DNA of 64,000 nt from JAJDFU01 sp964641965 (lineage in GTDB: Bacteria; Bacteroidota; Bacteroidia; Chitinophagales; Saprospiraceae): positions 87,074 through 151,073 of the forward strand of contig CAZXLD010000006.1 of the NCBI GenBank assembly GCA_964641965.1, read 5' to 3'. Below the pieces are notes generated by a model. The model saw only the letters and a list, made by a program, of their open reading frames with translations. It was not told where the DNA came from and did not search any database. A program made the position numbers and the translations under genes. Below, one piece after another: positions 15,939 to 24,658 of the stretch. The first letter of the stretch is position 1; every line of letters begins with the position of its first letter.

Positions 15939-18218
15939 ATGAGTGCAAAAATACCCATCCGAATATTTGTCGCCTCAGCTGGGGACCTGCCCAATGAGCG
16001 GCGAAACGTGGAAAATATTATAAACCAATTAAATAAGTTCCACAATCACCTGTTTTTTGATACGGTTAAATGGGAAACCGATATACCCAGTGGTCGTTAT
16101 GACAAACGCATCCAGGATCGAATCAATGAAGAGCTCGAGACCAGCAATGTTCTTCTGTTTTTAATCAATAAACGGATTGGCGCTTTTTCCCTGGAGGAAT
16201 ATAAACTGGCCGTCAAGAAAGGCAAAAAGGTATTTGTCTATTTCAGAAAGAACCCACAGGTCGATATATCAAAGGAAGAAGAGATCCTGAATTTACAGAA
16301 AATCGTTGCCTTCCGAAAAGAGCTTGAAAAAGAGAACCGGGTCTTGTTTTATGAGTTTGAGAATGAGGATAAGCTCGAGAATAAGATTCAAAAAGACTTG
16401 AACCTGTATTTCAAGGAAGCTTATCCGCCTGTTACCGACTGGGAGCCCAATCCTATACTTACCCAGCCAACCCCACCCAAAGAGGATTTTGCCGCCAGTG
16501 TTTCCCGTTTTGTCAAGGAAAATCGCAAGTGGATGCTTTGGGGACTGGGTGGCTTGCTTGGCTTCATCCTCTTATTGGATGTATTCGGGTTTATTCGAAC
16601 TTATAAAGGGATGGTGAAGGTACCTGCTGGCGAGTATTTCATTGGAAAGCAGGAAGACGATTCAAAGTTGCTGGATATCCTTTATGCCAACAAGGAGGAA
16701 CTATACAAGTCGCCCAATATTTTGGATTGTAAATCCGAATACTTCACGGTTTTCGAAGGGTTTTACTTTTCTAAATATGAAGTAACTCAGGGGGAATACA
16801 TGGAATTCCTGGATACCTTGAAAGAACAAGGCCTGGATTATAAAAAGCACCTGCCCGTTTATTTTCTGATGCGGGATACGGCTGTTAATCTGCAAAGTCG
16901 GAACCCTGCCGGATATGAGACCATTCAAAATATGGGCAAAAGTCTGGTCGGAGATAATCGACCGGTCATTGGTGTAAGCTATTCCGATGCTCAAGCTTAT
17001 GCCGAATGGAAGGGGATGGATCTTCCGGATGCGGGACAGTGGGAAATTGCAGCCCGAAGCATGGAACCAGATTCTCAGACTCTTTATCCATGGGGCGAAT
17101 CTTTTGAAATTGGCATCTGCAATACTTTTGAATCGAATTCGGGGGCTATTTACCAGGTGAATGTACCTGATGTTGGTATCACCAATGGCATTTATGGCCT
17201 GATAGGCAATGCAGACGAATGGATCAAATCTGAAAAATCGGTTGAAGCAGAGGTGCGTGGCGGCCACTATGACGGCAAAGGAGCCCTGTTAGGGATTATC
17301 CACAATAAGCGCTACATCCAGAAAAACCTGGATGATAAATTAAAATACTTCTATCAAGGTATTCGATTGGTCGTACCTGAGAGCCGGGCCACAGACATTG
17401 ATACTCGGAATATGGTATATTTTGAAGCCAAGGACTATAAAATTGGCTACGATATAAAGTCTCCGTTATTAAAAGTGTTACAGCAGATCGATGCTTCTGC
17501 CAACGAAATCTTCAATAGCGTCATTTTTAAATTCGATCCGGGTACCAAAAGGGAATTCAAATCCGGGTACTACATCGATAAATACGAAACCTCCTTTGAA
17601 GAATACAATCAATTTCTGGCACATCTAGAGGCCAATCCTTCGGAAAGGCTATCCAGCGTGGATTATAGCATTGTCAGTAACATCCGCAACAATGAGCAAC
17701 TTTATGCCCCCAATTTACCGGTAGTTGGGATTAGCTGGGAGGCGGCCACTGAGTATGCCAAATGGCGTGAAAAATCGCTTCCTACCTTCGAACAGATGTC
17801 CCTGGCGATTTCAGGACCGGAAAATTTTCTGTACCCCTGGGGAAACAGCTGGTGTCAGCAATGTTGCAATGACAAAAACTTTAAACCGGCAGAGGAGTCT
17901 ATTTTCACGCTACCTGTGGACGAATTTTTAATGGATGAGGAGACCAAGGCCACCAATGCATCCTGGTGTGGGGCCTATCACCTAGTTGGTAATGTAAAGG
18001 AATATTTATCGGATTTGAAAGTGGAAGAAGGAGTGGAAAAAGGAACCATGATGGGTAGTAGTTGGGCGGAGGATGGCCGTATTTTTGGCTTAAACTTTTA
18101 TTACGGAAAAGCCGGCAAGGAGCTTCGTTCAGAATATGTTGGATTTCGATGCGTTAAGCCGTCACCTTCTCGATTTACCTGGAAACTGTATGAGTTTTTA
18201 TTTTACAGTTTTTTGTAA
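15939..18218 (+). CDS. TIR-like/DUF4062 domain - membrane span - two SUMF1/FGE-like domains
   Basis: The 759-residue protein starts at ATG 15939. Residues 5-165 form a flavodoxin-like domain of the DUF4062/TIR-like type: IRIFVASAGDLPNERRNVEN, then WETDIPSGRYDKRIQDRINE and RIGAFSLEEYKLAVKKGK, with Glu86 or Glu87 where TIR enzymes carry their catalytic Glu. One membrane span follows at about 198-218. Then come two SUMF1/FGE-like domains, roughly 225-480 (EYFIGKQ, YFSKYEVTQGEYMEF, YPWGESF) and 525-742 (YIDKYETSFEEYNQFL, LYPWGNSW, GFRCV). The paired active-site cysteines of true formylglycine-generating enzyme are absent from the expected strand, so these domains are probably structural or binding modules outside the membrane. 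It converges on the motor operon, with which it shares a terminator hairpin. The function is unknown. A signalling or effector role for the cytoplasmic domain is inferred. Confidence 0.8.
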   Translation: MSAKIPIRIFVASAGDLPNERRNVENIINQLNKFHNHLFFDTVKWETDIPSGRYDKRIQDRINEELETSNVLLFLINKRIGAFSLEEYKLAVKKGKKVFVYFRKNPQVDISKEEEILNLQKIVAFRKELEKENRVLFYEFENEDKLENKIQKDLNLYFKEAYPPVTDWEPNPILTQPTPPKEDFAASVSRFVKENRKWMLWGLGGLLGFILLLDVFGFIRTYKGMVKVPAGEYFIGKQEDDSKLLDILYANKEELYKSPNILDCKSEYFTVFEGFYFSKYEVTQGEYMEFLDTLKEQGLDYKKHLPVYFLMRDTAVNLQSRNPAGYETIQNMGKSLVGDNRPVIGVSYSDAQAYAEWKGMDLPDAGQWEIAARSMEPDSQTLYPWGESFEIGICNTFESNSGAIYQVNVPDVGITNGIYGLIGNADEWIKSEKSVEAEVRGGHYDGKGALLGIIHNKRYIQKNLDDKLKYFYQGIRLVVPESRATDIDTRNMVYFEAKDYKIGYDIKSPLLKVLQQIDASANEIFNSVIFKFDPGTKREFKSGYYIDKYETSFEEYNQFLAHLEANPSERLSSVDYSIVSNIRNNEQLYAPNLPVVGISWEAATEYAKWREKSLPTFEQMSLAISGPENFLYPWGNSWCQQCCNDKNFKPAEESIFTLPVDEFLMDEETKATNASWCGAYHLVGNVKEYLSDLKVEEGVEKGTMMGSSWAEDGRIFGLNFYYGKAGKELRSEYVGFRCVKPSPSRFTWKLYEFLFYSFL

Positions 18219-18240
18219 TACCATTTCAAAATGGTATTAC
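18215..18240. terminator. Bidirectional terminator carrying both stop codons
   Basis: GTAATACCATTT (18215-18226) is a perfect inverted repeat of AAATGGTATTAC (18229-18240), separated by CA. The plus-strand gene stops with TAA at 18216-18218 in the left arm, and the minus-strand gene stops with TAA at 18239-18237 in the right arm. The left flank is T-rich (TTTTACAGTTTTTT), which gives a U-run to minus-strand transcripts as A on the other side; a clear U-run for the plus direction is lacking. Confidence 0.6.
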
Positions 18241-19994
18241 TCCCCATCCATCGCACACCGAAATCCGACGGATTGATGCCGCATATCCTGATTGGCCTTT
18301 TCATCCAGAAAGAGGATGGAATAGATCCTCCCTTTTCTTAGGTAGTTGCCTCCTTTCAAAAAGACAAAACCCGGATTTTCTTCGTCGGGAGAGACCGTCC
18401 ATTCGGAAACATTGCCTCCCATATCGTACAAGCGGCTTGGAGTTTGGTCCATCGAGAATTGCTTTACCGGTTTAGGATGCTTGAATCCAATCTCCTGGGT
18501 TACACTAATGGAATCCACAAACTCATTGCCCCATGGGTAATAATCGGTCTGACCGGTTCGCGCAGCTATTTCCCATTCTTCTCGAGTGGGAAGTCGTTTC
18601 CCTGCCCAATTGGCATAGGCGTAGGCATCCCACCAGTCCACACCCACCACGGGTTGATCCGGCTGGTTAAACGTACTGTCGGTCCAAAATTTTGGCAGGT
18701 AGTCTTTTCCTGCCGGTTCCAGCGGATGGGCATACCAATGAATGCGAGCCAGCCAATCGTTGAGGAAGCGTTGGTATTCCGCATTGGTCACCTCCGTGGA
18801 ATCCATGTAAAAGGTTTTGCTTTCTTTTGTGATTGGTTCCTTTTCCAACAATTTGGACAGGAGGGAGGATGTACCGCTGGCACGCACTGTACTTAGCAAT
18901 TTATTATTGGAAGGACTTCCGGATACATAGCTTCCTGAAGGAACAAACCGCATTTTTCGGGTCCCTCGAATAGAATCGATCTTTTCTCGGCAAAACTCAT
19001 AATTTATAAACCGGAAATTAACCTCACCAGAAAAGCCCAGGTTATTGTCCTCTTCAAACGGGTCGCCGTATTGCCTTTTTTGTTGGTAGTGGTCCAGAAA
19101 ATCGTAGTAGGTTAGTCGTTCCGGATTTGGAGTATAGCCCATCAAACGCATACCGATGTCATTTTCCCTGTGATTGGCATCCTCCAGGATTCCCACATAG
19201 CACAAAGAATAGATACTGCCCGGCTTTTGATAACAACCGCCCCCTCTCGTAAAGGCAGTCTGGGTTCCATTTTTATTCAGATAGGAGTCTGTCCATTCGG
19301 CCACATTGCCTGCCATGTGATACAGGAATTGCTCTGTTTTCCCCTGGAGAAATACAGCTTCTTCCTGACTCACCGGGGTGAAGAAATCATCGTTATCAAT
19401 GTTGGCGACCTGCTGCTGGAATGTATTGCCCCAGGGATAGATGGTTTTTCCCCCATTTCGACAGGCATATTCCCATTGTTTTTCGGTGGGGAGCTGACGT
19501 CCGGTAAATCGGGCAAAAGCATAGGCGTCAAACCAGTCGATACCAACAACCGGCTGATCCTTATCGTTAAACTTGGCGTCGGACTGATACTTGGGGCGGT
19601 AATCCTTATCCGCAGGTGCATCCGGATGAGCAAAAATACTTCTGACATCTCCGTTGAACCAATTCATAAAGGCACTGAACCATAAGTACTCGTCATTGGT
19701 GACTTCCCATTCATCCAGATAAAAACCCGAAGGAACGTATTCCAATCGAGGCTCTTTGATCAGTTCGGTGGCCAACTTAATGTCGATATCCGGGATCTTG
19801 CGCAGGTCGCGCAGCAAGGTGTCCTCCGGGCAGCCAATGGGGTAGACCCCACTTTCAATACGCACCATTTTTTGAGCATTGGATCTCACTTTGGCATTCC
19901 GAAAAAATTTATAGCTCAACACAAACAGGAAAACAAAACCCAGCAGAGCCAGGAACAGAAGATTCAGGTTTTGTCGGCTGAGCAATGGATTCAT
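18237..19994 (-). CDS. Membrane-anchored protein with two SUMF1/FGE-like domains
   Basis: The 585-residue product has an N-terminal anchor at about residues 10-28 (NLLFLALLGFVFLFVLSYKF) and then two SUMF1-type domains. The first covers about 40-310 (RIESGVYPIGCPED, YLDEWEVTNDEYLWFSAFM, IYPWGNTFQQQ, GNVAEWTDSY). The second covers about 345-582 (MRFVPSGSYVSGSP, DSTEVTNAEYQRFL, YYPWGNEF, GGNVSEWTVS, GFRCAMDG). These are the hallmarks of GldJ/GldK-like SUMF proteins; catalytic FGE cysteines are not arranged as in active enzymes. No lipobox is visible, unlike GldJ. It is the last gene of the motor operon, 6 bases after its upstream neighbour. A periplasmic ring or binding role is inferred by analogy with GldK. 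Confidence 0.8.
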   Translation of the reverse strand: MNPLLSRQNLNLLFLALLGFVFLFVLSYKFFRNAKVRSNAQKMVRIESGVYPIGCPEDTLLRDLRKIPDIDIKLATELIKEPRLEYVPSGFYLDEWEVTNDEYLWFSAFMNWFNGDVRSIFAHPDAPADKDYRPKYQSDAKFNDKDQPVVGIDWFDAYAFARFTGRQLPTEKQWEYACRNGGKTIYPWGNTFQQQVANIDNDDFFTPVSQEEAVFLQGKTEQFLYHMAGNVAEWTDSYLNKNGTQTAFTRGGGCYQKPGSIYSLCYVGILEDANHRENDIGMRLMGYTPNPERLTYYDFLDHYQQKRQYGDPFEEDNNLGFSGEVNFRFINYEFCREKIDSIRGTRKMRFVPSGSYVSGSPSNNKLLSTVRASGTSSLLSKLLEKEPITKESKTFYMDSTEVTNAEYQRFLNDWLARIHWYAHPLEPAGKDYLPKFWTDSTFNQPDQPVVGVDWWDAYAYANWAGKRLPTREEWEIAARTGQTDYYPWGNEFVDSISVTQEIGFKHPKPVKQFSMDQTPSRLYDMGGNVSEWTVSPDEENPGFVFLKGGNYLRKGRIYSILFLDEKANQDMRHQSVGFRCAMDGE

Positions 19995-20000
19995 GAGGGT

Positions 20001-22031
20001 TTAGGTTGTTTTCCGTGCATACAACAAGAACAGGAGGAGGAATATGATTAGAATGACCGTACCAAAAATGATCCTTGGCCAGAGAAAATTCGGTGGAGCG
20101 TTGGGTTCTTCTTCAAACTTGAAATCGGTGATTAAAATGTGGTTTTCATTACCCGGGAGGAATAGGGCATCGGCATTCTGCATGCCATATACATACATCT
20201 GATTTTCCTCAAACAAGGTTTCGCCAGAAGCGCTGGTAAACCGAACGGGGATCCAGGTGTAGGAGAAAACCGGGATCGGCGATTCCTCCAGGGCAGCTGA
20301 ATCCAGGGACATTATGAAGCCTGCTTTATTCACCAGCGTATAGCCTTCGGCATAGGGAAGGGGTTGCTCCCGCAACTCAAAGATGAAACGAAGAGAGGTA
20401 TCCTGCGTCAGATCAATTACATAAACTTCGCCCAATTCCAGAATGGCTACTTCCTTGATCGGTTCTGAAAGGGGCAGGATGTAGTTTTGTTCTTTGGCAA
20501 ATTCAGAGTTGCCTGGTACGATCAACTCTTCCTGGGTAATGGGGTCGTATTCTTTGGCTTCTTGCTCTTCGTCCGGAAAAATGATCTTGGAGGACTTTTC
20601 AGCTGCTTCTTCCTTTCTGTTTTCCAAAATCGGCTCAACTACCTCTTTGTATTCAGCAACGCTAAACTTTTTCTTTTGTGCCAGGGTACTCGTCACTTGC
20701 TTGGCTGCCTGTTCATTTAAGATCTTCTTTACCTGTGCTGTATTGTTGAGGATCGAATCGGCTGCTCCACTTTTGACAAGCTCTTTTTTAAACTCCTCAT
20801 AATTCATTTGCTTTTGCGAGTCTTCCGTTGCCTTTTTGGAGGCTTCCATAGCAGCCTGGGATTCTGCTGCCGATTCCGCATGCACCTGAAGTAAGGAATC
20901 CAGTTTTGGATTTTGCATTATCTCTTGTTCCCGCTCGGTTAGCGGACGGTCTGCCTCTGCACCTTGTTCACTGGCCGCATTTGGAGGCCGAAATGATCGG
21001 AAGGTATTTTGCTCCTTGGTATCAGCTTGAGATGGGTTTCCAGGGCTACCAGCCTGACTGGTGCCATCCGAATCGGAGTTGGATTCTGTTTTACCGGCAA
21101 CATCAGGAGCAGGGGAGCCGGATTCATCCATCTCGGAAGTATTCTGATCGGGAGCGGAAGGATTTGCAGGCGTATTGTTGGGATTGTCCTCAGCGGCTTC
21201 CTGAGGCGGAGAACCAATGGGAGGAGTAGCGTTATTCGGGTTGGATTGATTGAGCTGTTCTTCGGATGGATCTGTATTTTCTGTAGGGGGCGTTCCGTTA
21301 GGTGCCGGATTTTCAGCAGAATCCTCTTCTGCAGTTAAAGGGGTTCCTGCCCCTCGGCGCCCCGGTTCTTGAGTATTGGCAGCCAGGCTTCCACCTCCCT
21401 CTTCTTCTGTTGGATCTTCTTGAGGGGCAGCCCCTGAGCCAGTGGATCCTGGTGGTATGTTAGACAATGAAGCGATGCTACCCCCGGTATTCGCCTCGAC
21501 AATGGCCAACTTATCCGAGGTTATCCATTCTTTATTCCAATACTCCTTTAATTCCTCATTGTTAAAGTCATTCAGGAAATGGTACATCCCGTTTTCGTAG
21601 ATCAAAAAGTACAGGCCTGACAGCTCCTCCGGATTGACCGGGTTATCTTCGATGTAGGCAATGATCTCATCCTTTCGGGTAAAAAATTGATCGCGATAAA
21701 TGATTTTGCCGGCCCATACCAGTTCTATGCGATCATCGAATACTTTGACTAACGGGCACTTGAGGTTTTGTTGTTGGTCGGCATAATAACAAAAGCATTG
21801 GTCGGTAATTTTTCGGTCGGGACCGCCTTTAACCAGATAGCCGGTCTCAATGGGCATATTGCCTTCCAGGATATTCTCTTCGAGCAGCTTCGACAGCTTT
21901 TTAGGGGTGTAACGCTCTAATCCAAGACTCAGGATTACAAAAAGAATGAGCAGAATGATCCCTACACTGGATGCTAGGGCATCCACAAAGTAGACACCGC
22001 CAAACTCAATATTTTTTTTGGTTCTAGGCAT
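20001..22031 (-). CDS. ExbD/MotB-like membrane protein with long disordered periplasmic region
   Basis: The 676-residue product starts with a span at about 15-38 (YFVDALASSVGIILLILFVI). Asp17 sits at the membrane edge, as the essential Asp does in ExbD, TolR and MotB. Residues about 40-180 form a folded region. About 185-400 is a low-complexity stretch rich in Pro, Asn, Ser, Glu and Gly, followed by an Ala/Glu/Lys-rich helical part. A beta-rich part (about 540-640) precedes a second span near the C-terminus (IIFGTVILIIFLLLFLLYAR). Both ends should face the cytoplasm. It lies 16 bases after the preceding minus-strand gene. No OmpA-like peptidoglycan-binding domain is seen. Family assignment rests on the anchor, the Asp and the neighbouring motor gene. 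Confidence 0.65.
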   Translation of the reverse strand: MPRTKKNIEFGGVYFVDALASSVGIILLILFVILSLGLERYTPKKLSKLLEENILEGNMPIETGYLVKGGPDRKITDQCFCYYADQQQNLKCPLVKVFDDRIELVWAGKIIYRDQFFTRKDEIIAYIEDNPVNPEELSGLYFLIYENGMYHFLNDFNNEELKEYWNKEWITSDKLAIVEANTGGSIASLSNIPPGSTGSGAAPQEDPTEEEGGGSLAANTQEPGRRGAGTPLTAEEDSAENPAPNGTPPTENTDPSEEQLNQSNPNNATPPIGSPPQEAAEDNPNNTPANPSAPDQNTSEMDESGSPAPDVAGKTESNSDSDGTSQAGSPGNPSQADTKEQNTFRSFRPPNAASEQGAEADRPLTEREQEIMQNPKLDSLLQVHAESAAESQAAMEASKKATEDSQKQMNYEEFKKELVKSGAADSILNNTAQVKKILNEQAAKQVTSTLAQKKKFSVAEYKEVVEPILENRKEEAAEKSSKIIFPDEEQEAKEYDPITQEELIVPGNSEFAKEQNYILPLSEPIKEVAILELGEVYVIDLTQDTSLRFIFELREQPLPYAEGYTLVNKAGFIMSLDSAALEESPIPVFSYTWIPVRFTSASGETLFEENQMYVYGMQNADALFLPGNENHILITDFKFEEEPNAPPNFLWPRIIFGTVILIIFLLLFLLYARKTT

Positions 22032-22047
22032 GGGGCAGATCGGGTAT

Positions 22048-22545
22048 TTACTTACCTAGGTTTCGTTCACTGATCTCAAACAGGTTTTCCATTATCTCTT
22101 CATTAATGACCAGAAAGTTGTATTTCTTTGCCTCTGGAAGGCTGTATATGAACATCTTCTCAATTTCCATGACCACATCGTTTGAGCCTGGATAAACAAA
22201 AGCGCAGATCCCTTTTTCCTGATCGACGGTGTAAATATCCTTGCAATAGCTCCAAAATCGATTGTTGACCTCTCGCAATTCGGCCAGCGTTATTTCCTCT
22301 TTGGTTTCTTCAATCCGAAGGTGATCCTCGAAGCAGGACACCACATACCCGGTATTTTGTTCCCCCATTTTCATTTGGGCAATGCCTCCAATATTTTTTG
22401 GGTCTTTTTGCTGCTCTTTGATACGTTCCTGCTGAAACAACAGAAGGAATATAAAAAGCAACAGTACGCCCAGGGTGCCACCAAATATTTCCAGGAGGGG
22501 AAACAAAGGCAGTTCCTCATTAGCGGATGCGTTATTCTTGGACAT
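22048..22545 (-). CDS. Small ExbD/MotB-like membrane protein
   Basis: The 165-residue product has a single N-terminal span at about 15-38 (LFPLLEIFGGTLGVLLLFIF) with Glu19 at the position of the ExbD/MotB membrane Asp. A periplasmic domain of about 120 residues follows (GYVVSCFEDHLRIEETKEEI, FVYPGSNDVVMEIEKMF). Its start lies inside the end of the motor gene (14-base overlap), so the two are probably translationally coupled. It would be the stator partner of the MotA/ExbB-like protein. I know of no named family for the periplasmic part. Confidence 0.65.
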   Translation of the reverse strand: MSKNNASANEELPLFPLLEIFGGTLGVLLLFIFLLLFQQERIKEQQKDPKNIGGIAQMKMGEQNTGYVVSCFEDHLRIEETKEEITLAELREVNNRFWSYCKDIYTVDQEKGICAFVYPGSNDVVMEIEKMFIYSLPEAKKYNFLVINEEIMENLFEISERNLGK

Positions 22546-23521
22546 AAGGCTGGGTTGAAGTTGCCGGCATTACCAGATCGGGTAACGAAAAGTCTTTGGT
22601 TAGCAGGATATGGCACTTGGTCAGCAGATTCTCCTCATACCGCTGGGTGAAAGAGGAGATCAACATGGCTATCACCCCAAAGGTGAGGGCAACCAGTGTG
22701 GTATCAAAGGCAACCGATAAATAGCGTAGGGACCCTCCCAAGCTCGAGGAAGAGAGGCCGTCCACCCCTGCTTGTCCAAGGGCAAGTGTAAAACCATTGA
22801 TACTTAGACTGATTCCCCAAACAGTCCCGATAAACCCCAATACCGGAATAGCCCACAATAAGAAACGGGAAAAGGTGTAGCTGTTGGAAAGTTCCTCCCG
22901 GTCCAATTCAGCAAAGTACTCCAGGAATTCAGACGATTTCTCTCCTTCTTTTTTAAGTTCCATGCGTTTTGTCAAAAAAGAATCCGAGACAGCTGATAAA
23001 TCGCCCTCGGGATCAGTTCCTGAGGCAATAGTATCGTTCATGAGATTGAATTGCTGGTTGATCTGGGACGCCTTTATGGCTTTTAAAATACAAATGACGA
23101 CCACCGCAGCAAAAAAACCGGCCGTCAGGAAGGGAATGGCTCCTCGTTGAGCTAGCCGCTCCACCAAATCCGGCATAAAGGGATAGGTCTCAGGGTCGAA
23201 GGAAAAAATAAACAGATAGAATAAGCTGTTGAGTAACCCACCCAGGATAATGGCTTCCCAAGGGTCTATCTGAGTATTGTACAGGATGCTTTTCTCTGAA
23301 TTGCGTTTTGGCTCAAGGCGATCCAGTAAATTATTCCTGTATCGATTAAGGCCTATGGTAGCGGCTACGATTACCGCCCCAAGTAAAAGTTGGTCCCACT
23401 CGGGCTGAAAGCGGACCAGAGAGCTCAAAAAATAATACTGGTAAAGCAAGGAAAGCAGACCTAGTCCTATGACCAAGGCGCCAAGGGTAAACTTTAAGAT
23501 TTGGGTACGTCCAATTTTCAT
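22532..23521 (-). CDS. MotA/TolQ/ExbB-type proton channel protein
   Basis: ATG 23521 gives 329 residues; a TTG start 21 bases upstream is also open. Hydrophobic segments lie at about 11-30, 44-60, 88-107, 128-148, 219-240 and 266-290. The last two carry the MotA/ExbB signature: FLLWAIPVLGFIGTVWGISL and LSVAFDTTLVALTFGVIAML. The cytoplasmic loop between spans 4 and 5 (about 150-218) is charged, as in the family. The two extra N-terminal span pairs recall ZorA-like rather than minimal ExbB proteins. First gene of a four-gene minus-strand operon with two ExbD-like partners and a SUMF protein. The proton- or sodium-driven motor role is inferred from the family. Confidence 0.82.
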   Translation of the reverse strand: MKIGRTQILKFTLGALVIGLGLLSLLYQYYFLSSLVRFQPEWDQLLLGAVIVAATIGLNRYRNNLLDRLEPKRNSEKSILYNTQIDPWEAIILGGLLNSLFYLFIFSFDPETYPFMPDLVERLAQRGAIPFLTAGFFAAVVVICILKAIKASQINQQFNLMNDTIASGTDPEGDLSAVSDSFLTKRMELKKEGEKSSEFLEYFAELDREELSNSYTFSRFLLWAIPVLGFIGTVWGISLSINGFTLALGQAGVDGLSSSSLGGSLRYLSVAFDTTLVALTFGVIAMLISSFTQRYEENLLTKCHILLTKDFSLPDLVMPATSTQPYVQE

Positions 23522-23707
23522 AATGCCATTTATTTGGAGCAAGTTACAGATCCAGAAATTTAAGTAAACGGGGAACCGATTAACAGGGACTTAAATCAGT
23601 CCTCCAAACTTCCGCTTCAGTTGAGCTGCCTCCTATTTACATTTGCTATATATGAACAATTTTTTATGATAAGTTAGTGGTTTTCCTCTATTTTTTTCCT
23701 GCCTGAA

Positions 23708-24601
23708 TTAGGGTTGAACTTCAATTGGTGATGCACTCCGCTTACTTAACCACCATCGTATTCCAAGAAAAATGGCACCATTAACCATCATAGCGACTCC
23801 ATAGATAGGGGGAATGAAAGCTGCTTCCTCGGTATTTAGGATGAGAACAGTGATACTGATGGCTAAGGGTACATTTTGGAAACCGGTTTCCAACATAATG
23901 GTCAAAGCCTGCCGACTAGGAAGGCCACTAAGTACAGAAGTGCTATAGCCGAGGCCCATGGCGGTCCAGTTTAACAAAACAAATAGGGGCAGCAAAGAAT
24001 CCCAATACAAGACCAGGGCCGTAGGGTCCTGGGCTGTTGCACCTATCACGATAATAGCCAGAAAACCGATCGAAAAGGCGCGGGCCCATTTATCTACCCG
24101 CTGAGCAGAAGCAGGTCGGTAATAGCGAAACCACATTCCAAGTAAGACTGGTAAAACAGTGGTCATTATAACCTGAAGGATCGTCGGCGCTAATGGAATA
24201 TTTGGAAGATCGGTCGATCTACCTTCCAACAAAGAAAGTGCCAGCTGAAGCCAAAGCGGTAGCGTTATAGCGGCCAGGCAAGTGGAAATAGCGGTCAGGC
24301 TCACCGAAAGAGCAGTGTCAAGACGGCTGAGGTGCGAAAAAAGGTTTGACAAATTGCCACCAGGACAAGCGACTACAATTGCAAATCCAAGACTCATCAA
24401 TGGGGGCAGGTCCACCCACCAAAGCAATAGCAGGCCCAATACGGGTAGCAAGATCAGCTGATTGGTCATCCCAACCAGAGCTGCTTTGGGATTTTTAAAC
24501 AAGCGAAGAAAGTCTGCTGCTTGCAAACTGGTCCCCATACCAAACATGATCAAAACAAGGGCAGCAGTTATGATCGGTGTAATGAATCGGAGCATTTCCA
24601 T
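23708..24601 (-). CDS. BASS-family sodium-dependent transporter
   Basis: The BASS (bile acid:sodium symporter, SBF) family moves organic anions with sodium. ATG 24601 gives about 297 residues; a TTG at 24643 is also open and has AAGGAG 12 bases upstream. The protein is a series of hydrophobic spans with the family start LRFITPIITAALVLIMFGMG and the crossover motif ACPGGNLSNLFSHLSRLDTA. The later SVLSGLPSRQALTIMLETGF, QNVPLAIS is the second crossover region. The substrate cannot be told. It lies just downstream of the tail-anchored unknown gene and may be co-transcribed with it. Confidence 0.85.
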   Translation of the reverse strand: MEMLRFITPIITAALVLIMFGMGTSLQAADFLRLFKNPKAALVGMTNQLILLPVLGLLLLWWVDLPPLMSLGFAIVVACPGGNLSNLFSHLSRLDTALSVSLTAISTCLAAITLPLWLQLALSLLEGRSTDLPNIPLAPTILQVIMTTVLPVLLGMWFRYYRPASAQRVDKWARAFSIGFLAIIVIGATAQDPTALVLYWDSLLPLFVLLNWTAMGLGYSTSVLSGLPSRQALTIMLETGFQNVPLAISITVLILNTEEAAFIPPIYGVAMMVNGAIFLGIRWWLSKRSASPIEVQP

Positions 24602-24658
24602 GTCGGAAAGGTACAGAGCTAAGGGCCTGGAGACAAAGGTCAATAGCAGTTCTTCTCC

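Noticed and set aside
15939..18218. Diversity-generating retroelement target, because SUMF/FGE domains share the C-type lectin fold
   Set aside because: No reverse transcriptase gene or template/variable repeat pair is visible in the window.
15939..23521. Classical Zorya defence system
   Set aside because: A ZorA-like motor is plausible, but no OmpA-type ZorB domain and no ZorC/ZorD/ZorE-like gene is seen, so the name is not justified.
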